A DNA stretch of 64,000 nucleotides, taken from contig JAFKKV010000027.1 of NCBI GenBank assembly GCA_017304475.1, forward strand, positions 62,001 through 126,000, read 5' to 3'. Positions 8,844-17,099 of this stretch are shown piece by piece. How positions within the stretch are numbered: the first letter of the stretch is position 1; the number at the start of each line of letters is the position of its first letter. This DNA is from Hyphomicrobiales bacterium. GTDB taxonomy: Bacteria > Pseudomonadota > Alphaproteobacteria > Rhizobiales > Phreatobacteraceae. The translations under genes and the position numbers were made by a program. The notes under the pieces were generated by a model. The model saw nothing but the letters and a program-made list of their open reading frames with translations. It was not told the DNA's origin and made no database searches.

Positions 8844-9269
8844 ATGCATCATTTCGACGATCTCGATCGCCGCATGCTCGCGGTCTTGCGCCAGGACGGC
8901 CGGGCGCCCTTGTCCAAGCTCGCTACCATCCTGGGCGTGTCGCGTGGTACGGTGCAGATGCGGCTGGAGCGGCTGCTCGCCTCCGGCGCCGTGCTGGGCT
9001 TCACCGTGCGGGTCCGCCAGGACCATGAGGACGGCGCGATCCAGGCGGTGATGATGATCGAGGTGACCGGCAAGTCGACCACCGCAATCATCCAGAAATT
9101 GCGTGGCCTGCCGGAGCTGCACGCGCTGCACACGACCAACGGCACCTGGGACCTGGTGGCCGAGATCAGGGCTTCGAACTTGCGGGAATTCGACCGTGTG
9201 CTGCGCGACGTGCGCGCCATAGACGGCATCCTGAACAGCGAAACCAGCATTCTGCTCAGTTCGGTCTGA
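8844..9269 (+). CDS. Lrp/AsnC-family transcriptional regulator
   Basis: A 141-residue protein with an N-terminal winged HTH (DLDRRMLAVLRQDGRAPLSKLA, then SRGTVQMRLERL) and a C-terminal RAM ligand-sensing domain (AVMMIEVTGKST ... TGTWDLV-like segment). The ATG at 8844 gives MHHFDDLDRR, the usual Lrp start; the longer open frame upstream adds unrelated residues. It is divergent from ocd-ctlX and is probably an amino-acid-responsive regulator of that pathway (citrulline, ornithine or proline as ligand, by inference). Confidence 0.88.
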   Translation: MHHFDDLDRRMLAVLRQDGRAPLSKLATILGVSRGTVQMRLERLLASGAVLGFTVRVRQDHEDGAIQAVMMIEVTGKSTTAIIQKLRGLPELHALHTTNGTWDLVAEIRASNLREFDRVLRDVRAIDGILNSETSILLSSV

Positions 9270-9291
9270 CGAAGGTCCGGCCGGACCTTCG
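9270..9291. terminator. Bidirectional terminator-like palindrome
   Basis: An exact 22-bp palindrome with half-site CGAAGGTCCGG fills the 25-bp gap between the converging Lrp gene (stop 9269) and GntR gene (stop 9295). It has no T-run, so it may act as a simple roadblock hairpin for both directions. Confidence 0.55.
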
Positions 9292-9294
9292 GCC

Positions 9295-9981
9295 TCAGCC
9301 GGCGCGGGCCTGCGCCAGCACGATCGGTTCGCGCAGGTTTTCCTTCGACTTCATCAGCGCGTCGACGAAGATCGGCTGCCACGACCGGACATGGCTGCGC
9401 AGCAGCGCAACGACGGCGTCCTCGTCGCCGGCCGTGACCAGCTCGATGATGCGGTAATGCTCGGGTATCGAGGCATGCTGGCGTTCGAGCCCGGCGCGTG
9501 AGCCGATGCCGTAGAGCCGCATCTTGTCGCGCAGGCCCATGACGGTCTCGGTGAGGAGGTCGTTACCGGCGGCGGCGACCAGCGCGCGGTGGTAGCTGCG
9601 GTCGGCTTCCAGATAGAGCCGGACATCTTCCTCGCGCACCGCGCGGGCGATCTCGTCGGCCCAGCCGGTGAGGCTCGACAGATCCTTTTCCGGCATCCGG
9701 GCAACCAGGACGGCCGCGTGCAGCTCCAGCACCTCGCGCATGTCGAAGAGGTTGTTGAGGTCCTGCAGCGTCGGCTCGACCACCTTGAAGCCACGATTGC
9801 GCATCGGCTCGACCAGGCCGCTGCGGCTGAGCTCCAAGAGGGCCTCGCGCACCGGGGTGGTCGAGACGCCCAAACTCGCGGCCAGGCTCGGCACCGAATA
9901 CATCGTGCCGGGCTGGCTCTGGCCAGAGATGATCTCGGCACGCACCTGCTGGAGCACTTGCTGGCGCAGATTCTGATCCAT
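9295..9981 (-). CDS. GntR-family transcriptional regulator, FCD (FadR) subfamily
   Basis: A 228-residue regulator with an N-terminal GntR winged helix (GTMYSVPSLAASLGVSTTPVREALLELSR) and an all-helical FCD ligand domain carrying the metal/acid ligands D-x3-H (ADRSYHRAL) and later His residues. Start at ATG 9981 (MDQNLRQQ), which begins right at the HTH; the frame is open further upstream. It is divergent from the fused molybdoenzyme at 10149 and probably controls it in response to a small carboxylate. Confidence 0.88.
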   Translation of the reverse strand: MDQNLRQQVLQQVRAEIISGQSQPGTMYSVPSLAASLGVSTTPVREALLELSRSGLVEPMRNRGFKVVEPTLQDLNNLFDMREVLELHAAVLVARMPEKDLSSLTGWADEIARAVREEDVRLYLEADRSYHRALVAAAGNDLLTETVMGLRDKMRLYGIGSRAGLERQHASIPEHYRIIELVTAGDEDAVVALLRSHVRSWQPIFVDALMKSKENLREPIVLAQARAG

Positions 9982-10070
9982 TGGCGGTTCATCCTGCTTG
10001 GCGGCCGGCGCGCACGCCGAAGCCCGATTCTCACCATCATAAGCCAAAGCCGCTTGACGGAGCACAAAAC

Positions 10071-10114
10071 GCGTGACGTAAATGTGTAACGCGCTACTTA
10101 AATGCGTCACGCAT
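10071..10114. promoter_or_regulatory. Candidate GntR operator region before the fused molybdoenzyme
   Basis: The AT-richer divergent promoter contains GCGTGAC at 10071-10077, its complement GTCACGC at 10106-10112, and a compact palindrome ATGCGT-C-ACGCAT at 10102-10114. The half-sites GCGTGA and TCACGCAT also form the arms of the operator at 291-319, though with different spacing. This suggests that one regulator, probably the adjacent GntR protein, sees both promoters. Confidence 0.6.
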
Positions 10115-10148
10115 CATTACGATTCAAACACCCATCGAGGTCAAGGTC

Positions 10149-13100
10149 TTGGCTGAGCGGTTCCCCGGCTATTGCACGCTCTGTCGATCGCGTTGCGGCG
10201 CCGTCACCGTTGTCGAGGCGGGCAGGGTGGTCGGCGTCGAGCCCTTGCCAGGTCACCCCACCGGTGGCGCGCTCTGCGCCAAGGGCCGCGCCGCACCGGA
10301 AATTGCCGGCAGCCCGCGCCGGCTGACCAGGCCGCTGAAACGCACCCGGCCGCGCGGCGATGCCGATGCCGGCTGGGTCGAGATCTCCTGGGACGCGGCG
10401 CTGGATGAGATCGCCGCGCGGCTCGGCACGATCCGGCGCGAGCATGGCGCCGAGGCGGTGGCCTTCGCGGTGACGACGCCCAGCGGCACTCCGATGGTCG
10501 ACAGCTTCGAATGGGTCGAGCGCTTCATCCGCGGCTTCGGCAGCCCCAATCTGATCTATGCCGTCGAGGTTTGCGGCTGGCACAAGGACTATGCCCATGC
10601 GCTGACCTTCGGGCGCGGCATCGGCTTTCCCGATTACGAGCGGGCCGAGACCATCGTGCTCTGGGGCCACAATCCCGCGCGCACCTGGCTTGCCCAGGCG
10701 ACCCGGGTCGTCGACGCACGCCGACGCGGCGCCAAGGTCGTGGTGGTCGATCCCAAACCCGACGGATCAGGCCAGCAGGCCGATCTCTGGCTGCGCATCC
10801 GGCCGGGCGCCGATGGCGCGCTCGCCATGGGCGCCATCCGGCATCTGATCTCGACCGGCGGCTATGATGCGGATTTCGTCCGAGCCTGGACCAATGCGCC
10901 GCTGCTGGTCGACCAGGCGACCGGCCGGTTTCTGCGCGCGGCCGATCTGTGGCCAGACGGCCGGCTGGATGATCTCGTGGTGCTCGATGCCGCCGGCACC
11001 CCCCGGTCCTACGACACGCGCTTTGCCCTCGGGGACGCCGGCACCATCAGGCTCGCGGGTCGCGTGAGCCTACCGGCGACCGATGGCCGGACGATCGCTG
11101 CGACTACCGTGTTCGATCTCCTGACGGCGGAGGCGGAGGCCTATACGCCCGACCAGGTGGCGGCGCTGACCTGGCTCGACCGGGCCGATATCGAGGCCTT
11201 TAACGCCGTCTTCGCGGGTAAACCGCGGCTCGCCTATCATTCCTGGACCGGCGTCGGCCAGCATAGCAATGCCACCGCCATGGAACGCGCCATCGCCACG
11301 CTTTATGCGCTGACCGGGGCCTGCGACCGGCCGGGCGGCAATCTCTGGCAGGTCGCGCCACCGACCCGCGCGCTCAACGACCTCGCCATCCTGTCGCCGG
11401 CCCAGAAAGCCAAGGCCCTGGGGCTCGACCTGCTGCCGCTCGGCCCGCCGGCCAAGGGCTGGATCACGGCGCGCGACTTCAGCCGGGCGGTGATCGAGGG
11501 CGAGCCCTACCGGGTGCGGGCGCTGGTCGGCTTCGGCACCAATTTCGTGGTGTCCCAGGGCGATTCCGGGCGCAACCGCGACACCCTCAAGGCCCTGGAG
11601 TTCCAGGTCCATATCGACATGTTCATGAATCCGACGGCGGAAAGCGCCGACATCGTGCTGCCGGCCAACATGCCCTGGGAACGCGACGCGCTGAAGATCG
11701 GCTTCGAGATCACGCAAGCTGCCGTCGAAACCGTCCAGTTCCGCCCGCGCATGATCGAGCCCGTCGGCGAGAGCAAGGCCGATTACGAGATCGCCGCGGC
11801 GCTGGCGCTGCGGCTCGGCATGGACGAGCTGTTCTTCGGCGGCGATATCGTGGCGGGCTGGAACCATCAGCTGGAGCCGCTGGGCGTCACCGTCGACGAC
11901 CTGCGCAAACACCCGGCGGGCCTGCGCTTTCCGCAGCCCTTCGGCACCGCCAAATATGCCGCCACCAGGGATGACGGCACGGTCGCCGCCTTCGCCACGC
12001 CGACGCGCCGGGTCGAGCTCTATTCCGAGCTGATGCTCGGCCACGGCTATGCGCCGCTCGCCGGGCATGTCGAACCGGCCGACAGTCCTCTGGCGCCCGT
12101 GCCCGACGAGCGTTTCCCCTATGTGATCACCACGGCCAAGAGCGGCTGGTTCGTCCATTCCTCCCATCGCCATGTCGCCTCGCTGCGCCGGAAATCGCCG
12201 GATCCCGGTGTCGAGATCAGCCCGGCGCTCGCGGCCCGCCGCGGCCTCGTCCAGGGCGACTGGGTGACCGTCGAGACCCCGGCCGGTGAGGCCAGCCTGC
12301 GGGTGCGCCTGAACCCGGCGCTCGACGACCGGGTGGTGATCGCCGAATTCGGCTGGTGGGAAGATTGCCCGCCGCTCGGCCACGACCGCACCGCCGAGGC
12401 CGGTCCGCGGAGCACCAATGTCAACGCCATCCTGAGCGACCGGCAGCGCGACCCGGTGAGCGGCTCGGTGCCGCTGCGTGCCGGCATCTGCGACATCCGG
12501 CGCGACGACGCGAAAAGCCGGGGCACCTGGAGCGGCAGGCGCGCCTTTTTCGTCGCCGGCCGCCGTCAGGAGGCGGACAATGTCGTCGCGCTGGAGCTCA
12601 GCCCGCGCGACAACGGGCCCTTGCCGGCGTTCCGGGCGGGCCAGCATGTGGTGTTGACCCTGGCCGGCGCCGGCTTGTCGCGAGCCTATTCGCTGACCGG
12701 GGCCGGGGACCGGCCGGAGCGGCTGTCGGTCGCGATAAGGCGGCAGGCGTCGGAGCCGGCGAGCGGTGCGGCGCGCCGGGCCCACATGCCGGACCATCTC
12801 CATGCGCTCGGCGTCGGCGACGAGATCCTGCTTGAGCCGCCGGGCGGCGTCTTCACACCGCCGCTCGGCGGGGCGCGCCCGGTCATCTTCCTCGCGGCCG
12901 GCATCGGCATCACGCCTTTCGTCAGCCATCTCGAAGCCTTGGCGCTCACCCATCCGGCGCGGCGTTTGCCCAAGGTGTTGCTGCTCTATGGCTGCCGCCA
13001 TGGCGGCGAACATCCCTTCGCCGGCCGGCTCCGGGAGTTGCGGGCGCTGCTGCCGGAACTCGACATCGTCACCAGCTATTCGGCGACCCGGCCGGAAGAT

Positions 13101-13547
13101 CGCGGCCACGACCGCCGCGGGCGCATCGACCTCGATGCCGTCAAACCCATGCTCGCCGAACGGCCGCTCGCCTATCTCTGCGGCTCCTCCGAATTCGTCG
13201 CTGCCATGATCGACGGGCTCACCGCCCGCGGCATGCCGCGTTTCGACATTTTCGCAGAGGCTTTCGCCACTCCGCCTGAAGTGCCGATGACGCTCAAGCC
13301 GCAGACCGTGCATCTCGCGGGCTCCGGCGAGAGTTTCGTCTGGTCGCCCGAACTCGGCACGCTGCTCGACGCCGCCCAGGCGGCCGGCCTGTCGCTGCCG
13401 AGCGGCTGCCGTGTCGGCCAGTGCGAGAGCTGCGTCATGCGCATCGTCGAGGGCGACGTGGCCCAGCTCGGTGCCTTCGACGGCGGCGAGGACCACTGCC
13501 TGACATGCCAGGCGGTGCCGCTCTCCGAACTGACACTCGCGCTCTAA
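10149..13547 (+). CDS. Fused molybdopterin oxidoreductase - ferredoxin reductase - 2Fe-2S ferredoxin
   Basis: A 1132-residue single-chain redox enzyme. Residues 1-780 form a formate dehydrogenase/nitrate reductase-type Mo-bisMGD domain with a 4Fe-4S site (Cys9, Cys12, Cys16, Cys43) and a probable Mo ligand at Cys142 (EVCGWHKD). Residues about 793-1030 are a flavin/NAD(P) reductase domain (LSRAYSLTG flavin motif, FLAAGIGITPF nucleotide motif). Residues about 1047-1132 are a plant-type ferredoxin with Cys1087, 1092, 1095 and 1120. A complete electron path from NAD(P)H to Mo is thus in one polypeptide. The start is a TTG with GAGG 8 bp upstream. The substrate is unknown; the next gene is an AtoE-like carrier. 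Confidence 0.88.
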   Translation: MAERFPGYCTLCRSRCGAVTVVEAGRVVGVEPLPGHPTGGALCAKGRAAPEIAGSPRRLTRPLKRTRPRGDADAGWVEISWDAALDEIAARLGTIRREHGAEAVAFAVTTPSGTPMVDSFEWVERFIRGFGSPNLIYAVEVCGWHKDYAHALTFGRGIGFPDYERAETIVLWGHNPARTWLAQATRVVDARRRGAKVVVVDPKPDGSGQQADLWLRIRPGADGALAMGAIRHLISTGGYDADFVRAWTNAPLLVDQATGRFLRAADLWPDGRLDDLVVLDAAGTPRSYDTRFALGDAGTIRLAGRVSLPATDGRTIAATTVFDLLTAEAEAYTPDQVAALTWLDRADIEAFNAVFAGKPRLAYHSWTGVGQHSNATAMERAIATLYALTGACDRPGGNLWQVAPPTRALNDLAILSPAQKAKALGLDLLPLGPPAKGWITARDFSRAVIEGEPYRVRALVGFGTNFVVSQGDSGRNRDTLKALEFQVHIDMFMNPTAESADIVLPANMPWERDALKIGFEITQAAVETVQFRPRMIEPVGESKADYEIAAALALRLGMDELFFGGDIVAGWNHQLEPLGVTVDDLRKHPAGLRFPQPFGTAKYAATRDDGTVAAFATPTRRVELYSELMLGHGYAPLAGHVEPADSPLAPVPDERFPYVITTAKSGWFVHSSHRHVASLRRKSPDPGVEISPALAARRGLVQGDWVTVETPAGEASLRVRLNPALDDRVVIAEFGWWEDCPPLGHDRTAEAGPRSTNVNAILSDRQRDPVSGSVPLRAGICDIRRDDAKSRGTWSGRRAFFVAGRRQEADNVVALELSPRDNGPLPAFRAGQHVVLTLAGAGLSRAYSLTGAGDRPERLSVAIRRQASEPASGAARRAHMPDHLHALGVGDEILLEPPGGVFTPPLGGARPVIFLAAGIGITPFVSHLEALALTHPARRLPKVLLLYGCRHGGEHPFAGRLRELRALLPELDIVTSYSATRPEDRGHDRRGRIDLDAVKPMLAERPLAYLCGSSEFVAAMIDGLTARGMPRFDIFAEAFATPPEVPMTLKPQTVHLAGSGESFVWSPELGTLLDAAQAAGLSLPSGCRVGQCESCVMRIVEGDVAQLGAFDGGEDHCLTCQAVPLSELTLAL

Positions 13548-13600
13548 GCGAGACCGAAAAACATCATCCAGAGCCAGCAAAGGCAATAGCGGGAACAACC

Positions 13601-15055
13601 ATGACCGATACGACGCAGACCCCTTCCTTCGCCCCCGAAAAACGCGGCGGCGACAATATTCTCGCCCGGCTGTCCCAGCACATGGTGGCCTTCGCCGAGC
13701 GCTGGTTTCCGGACGCCTATGTCTTCGTGCTGATCGCGGTCATCGCGGTCGCCGGCGGCACCATCCTGCATGGCGGCTCGCCGCTGGCGGTCAGCCGCGC
13801 CTTCGGCGACGGCTTCTGGAACCTCATCCCCTTCACCATGCAGATGGCGCTGGTCGCCATCGGCGGTTACGTCGTGGCGATGTCGCCGCCGGTGGCGGCG
13901 CTGCTCGGCCGGCTCGCCGCCGTGCCGAAGACCGGTCGCGGCGCGGTGGTCTTTGTCGGCGTGCTCAGCATCCTCCTGTCGCTGGTCAATTGGGGCGTCA
14001 GCCTGATCTTTTCCGGCCTCCTGGTGCGCGAGATCGCCCGGCGCAAGGACATCCGCCTGGACTATCGCGCCGCGGGCGCCGCCGGCTATCTCGGGCTCGG
14101 CTGCGGCTTCACGCTCGGCATCACCTCTTCGGCCGCGCAGCTTCAGGCCAATGCCGCCAGCATTCCGGCATCGCTCCTGCCGATCACCGGTGTCATCGGC
14201 TTCTCGGAGACGATCCTGACCTGGCAGAACCTGGTGACCACGGTCGCTGTGACGCTGCTCTCCGCCGCCATCTGCTATTTCACCACGCCGGCGCCGGCCG
14301 AGGCCAAGACCGCCGAAGATCTCGGCGTCTCCCTCGACAACGACAAGGTCGAGGTGAAGAAGGCGGCGCGGCCCGGCGACTATCTCGAATTCAGCCCGAT
14401 CCTGACCATTCTGATCGTTCTGCTTGCCTGCGGCTGGCTGTGGCAGACCTTCCAGTCGGGCAATCCCTTGATCACCCTGTCGGGCCTCAACACCTATAAT
14501 TTCGTCTTCCTGATCCTCGGCATTCTCCTGCACTGGCGGCCGCGCAGCCTGATCGAATCCTTCGCCAAGGCCATGCCGAGCGTCTCCGGCGTGCTGCTGC
14601 AATTCCCCTTCTATGCCGGCATCGCGCAAATCCTGACCAAGGTGCCCAATGCCAATGGCGTCACGCTGTCGGATACCATTGCCCACTGGTTCGTCGGCTT
14701 CTCGACCAATTCGACGGTGTTCTCGTTCCTGGTCGGCATCTACTCCGCCGTGCTCGGCTTCTTCATCCCGTCGGCCGGTGGCAAGTGGATCATCGAGGCG
14801 CCCTATATCATGAAGGCCGCCAACGAGATCGGCGCGCATCTCGGCTGGACCGTCATGGTCTACAACATCGCCGAAACGCTGCCGAATTTCCTCAACCCGT
14901 TCTGGATGCTGCCTTTGCTCGGCATTCTCGGGCTCAAATCCAAAGATCTGATCGGCTATACCTCGGTGCAGTTCTTCATCCATTTTCCGATCGTCATGGT
15001 TCTGGCGGCGGCCCTGATGGCGACCTTCACCTATCACCCGCCGATCATGCCGTGA
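13601..15055 (+). CDS. AtoE-like short-chain fatty acid / carboxylate transporter
   Basis: A 484-residue inner-membrane protein with about 11-12 hydrophobic segments, resembling the short-chain fatty acid transporter AtoE family. Characteristic stretches are GVSLIFSGLLVREIARR, LGCGFTLGITSSAAQLQAN and FFIPSAGGKWIIEAPYI. Start at ATG 13601, 53 bp after the fused molybdoenzyme, on the same strand and probably cotranscribed. Its likely cargo is a short carboxylate that is a substrate or product of the upstream enzyme; this is inference. Confidence 0.85.
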   Translation: MTDTTQTPSFAPEKRGGDNILARLSQHMVAFAERWFPDAYVFVLIAVIAVAGGTILHGGSPLAVSRAFGDGFWNLIPFTMQMALVAIGGYVVAMSPPVAALLGRLAAVPKTGRGAVVFVGVLSILLSLVNWGVSLIFSGLLVREIARRKDIRLDYRAAGAAGYLGLGCGFTLGITSSAAQLQANAASIPASLLPITGVIGFSETILTWQNLVTTVAVTLLSAAICYFTTPAPAEAKTAEDLGVSLDNDKVEVKKAARPGDYLEFSPILTILIVLLACGWLWQTFQSGNPLITLSGLNTYNFVFLILGILLHWRPRSLIESFAKAMPSVSGVLLQFPFYAGIAQILTKVPNANGVTLSDTIAHWFVGFSTNSTVFSFLVGIYSAVLGFFIPSAGGKWIIEAPYIMKAANEIGAHLGWTVMVYNIAETLPNFLNPFWMLPLLGILGLKSKDLIGYTSVQFFIHFPIVMVLAAALMATFTYHPPIMP

Positions 15056-15065
15056 GCGACAAGGG

Positions 15066-15092
15066 GCGCGGTCCGGGCAGCCCGGGCCGCGC
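15066..15092. terminator. GC-rich terminator-like hairpin between converging genes
   Basis: Arms GCGCGG-T-CCGGG and CCCGG-G-CCGCGC pair around a CAG loop with one central T-G pair. It sits between the AtoE-like gene (stop 15055) and the last codon of the converging tonB. There is no poly-T tract. Confidence 0.5.
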
Positions 15093-15982
15093 TACTGGAT
15101 CCGGATCGTCACCGAACCTGAGAAGCGCCCGGAGGGTGGCGCCGGGAAGCTCGACCGTGCCAGCATGGTGCGGATGGCGTGGTCGACGCCGTCATCGCCC
15201 GATGACCGGATGATGCCCGAGGAGGCCATGCGACCGGAGGCGTCGATGGCGAAACTCACGCTGACATTGCCGCGCGCATGGAGGCCAAGCGCGGTTGTGC
15301 GCGATTGCAGGATGCGGTGGACCTGCGAGGCGTAGGCGGCCGCCGAGACATGGCCGCCGGCCTGCGCCGGCCGGCCAGCATCCGAGGGCGCGGCACCGGT
15401 CGAGAGTTCGCGCGGCGGACGGGCCAAGGCCTGCCGGCGCTCCTCGTCCCGCTTGCGGCGGCGTTGGTCCTCACGCTCGCGGCGCTGGGCTTCGGCCACC
15501 CGCTCACGCTCGATCCGCCGCTGCTCGGCACGGCGTTCGACCTCGGTATCGCGCGGCCCCTCCGGGGGAGGTCGAGCCACCGGTATCGCCGGAGCCGCGG
15601 GTTCGGCGACGAGCGGCGGTGTCAGCTGTGCTGGCTCGGGCGACGGGGCGGGCGGCGGGTCCGGCGGCAATTCCGGCGCCAATTCCGCCCGATCCTGGCG
15701 CGCCTCCTGAACCGGCTCGGTGACCGGCGGCGGCTCGGCGATCGCCGTTTCTTCCACGGCCGGCGCCTGCGCGATGCTGGGCGCGGCCTCGGCGGCAGCG
15801 GGTTGTTCCGGCGCCGTGGCCTCGGCTTCGGCCTGGACCATTTCGATGACGGGCGGCGCGACGCCTGCCTGCGGGCGCGTCCTGGGGCTCAGCGTCCAGA
15901 ACAGTCCGGCATGAATGGTCACGGCCCCCATGACGAGCGCCGGACGCAGCCAGGCCGGGTGAAGCATGCCCTGTGGTGTCAT
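15092..15982 (-). CDS. tonB: TonB-family energy transducer
   Basis: A 296-residue protein. One N-terminal membrane helix (about residues 12-30) is followed by a long Pro/Ala/Glu-rich periplasmic spacer (about 40-150), a strongly charged Arg/Glu helical stretch (about 150-200) and a C-terminal TonB domain (VSFAIDASGRMASSGIIRSSG ending in VTIRIQ). It is the last gene of the receptor-exbB-exbD-tonB set. The Arg/Glu-rich coiled stretch is longer than in enteric TonB and recalls TolA-like spacers. Confidence 0.88.
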   Translation of the reverse strand: MTPQGMLHPAWLRPALVMGAVTIHAGLFWTLSPRTRPQAGVAPPVIEMVQAEAEATAPEQPAAAEAAPSIAQAPAVEETAIAEPPPVTEPVQEARQDRAELAPELPPDPPPAPSPEPAQLTPPLVAEPAAPAIPVARPPPEGPRDTEVERRAEQRRIERERVAEAQRREREDQRRRKRDEERRQALARPPRELSTGAAPSDAGRPAQAGGHVSAAAYASQVHRILQSRTTALGLHARGNVSVSFAIDASGRMASSGIIRSSGDDGVDHAIRTMLARSSFPAPPSGRFSGSVTIRIQ

Positions 15983-15993
15983 GCGGCGGCCAC

Positions 15994-16439
<446 letters not shown>

Positions 16440-16440
<1 letters not shown>

Positions 16441-17081
16441 CAGCGGATGCCTTCGGTCACGGCGCTGACGGCAGGTTGCGGCCGCAGCACGCGTGCGGCG
16501 TCATCCTCGACGAGGCGCACCAGGCGCTTGCCGAGCTTGCTGTAGATCGCCACCAGCTGGTTGTAGCCGAAGGCGGCCGGTATGGCGGCGGCAAGGCCTA
16601 TGGCGGTCGCGGCCAGCGCCTCGGCGATCCCCGGCGCGACGGTCGCGAGGCTGGTGTCCTGCGATCCGGCAATGCCGATAAATGCCGTCATGATGCCCCA
16701 GACCGTGCCGAACAGCCCGAGAAACGGCCCGACCGAGGCGATGACCGCGAGATTGGCGAGGCCGCCATGGGCCGCCTCGATGGTTTCCTGCACGCGCCGC
16801 CGCATGGCGCCGACGACCCGCTCGCGCCGGGCGCCGACCGCCTCGTCGGGGAAATGCACGGCCGCCTCGCGGCTGCCGCCGTCGAAGATGGCTGCGATGA
16901 TCGGGTTCGCCTGGCCGGCCTCCGCGGCGGCGACCGCCTGGCGCAGGCGGGAGATGGCGAACAGGCATTCGGCGACGATGACCCAGCACCAGAGCGAGGC
17001 GGCGAGCAGCATCAGCATGACCGCCTTGACCACCGGGCCGGCCATCCAGAACAACGTGAGAGGGTTCAGGTCAGCATGCAT
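16440..17081 (-). CDS. exbB: Biopolymer transport protein ExbB
   Basis: A 213-residue MotA/TolQ/ExbB protein with three membrane helices. The conserved pore region LAVIASVGPFLGLFGTVWGIM and the third helix (IAEALAATAIGLAAAIPAAFGYN) are clear. It lies 18 bp after the receptor gene. With ExbD and TonB it energises outer-membrane uptake. Confidence 0.93.
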
Positions 17082-17099
17082 CGTTTCGGATCCCGTGCA

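Noticed and set aside
11070-13598. 842-residue open frame antisense to the fused molybdoenzyme
   Set aside because: Same GC-driven artefact; low-complexity Arg/Gly/Glu translation and no ribosome site.
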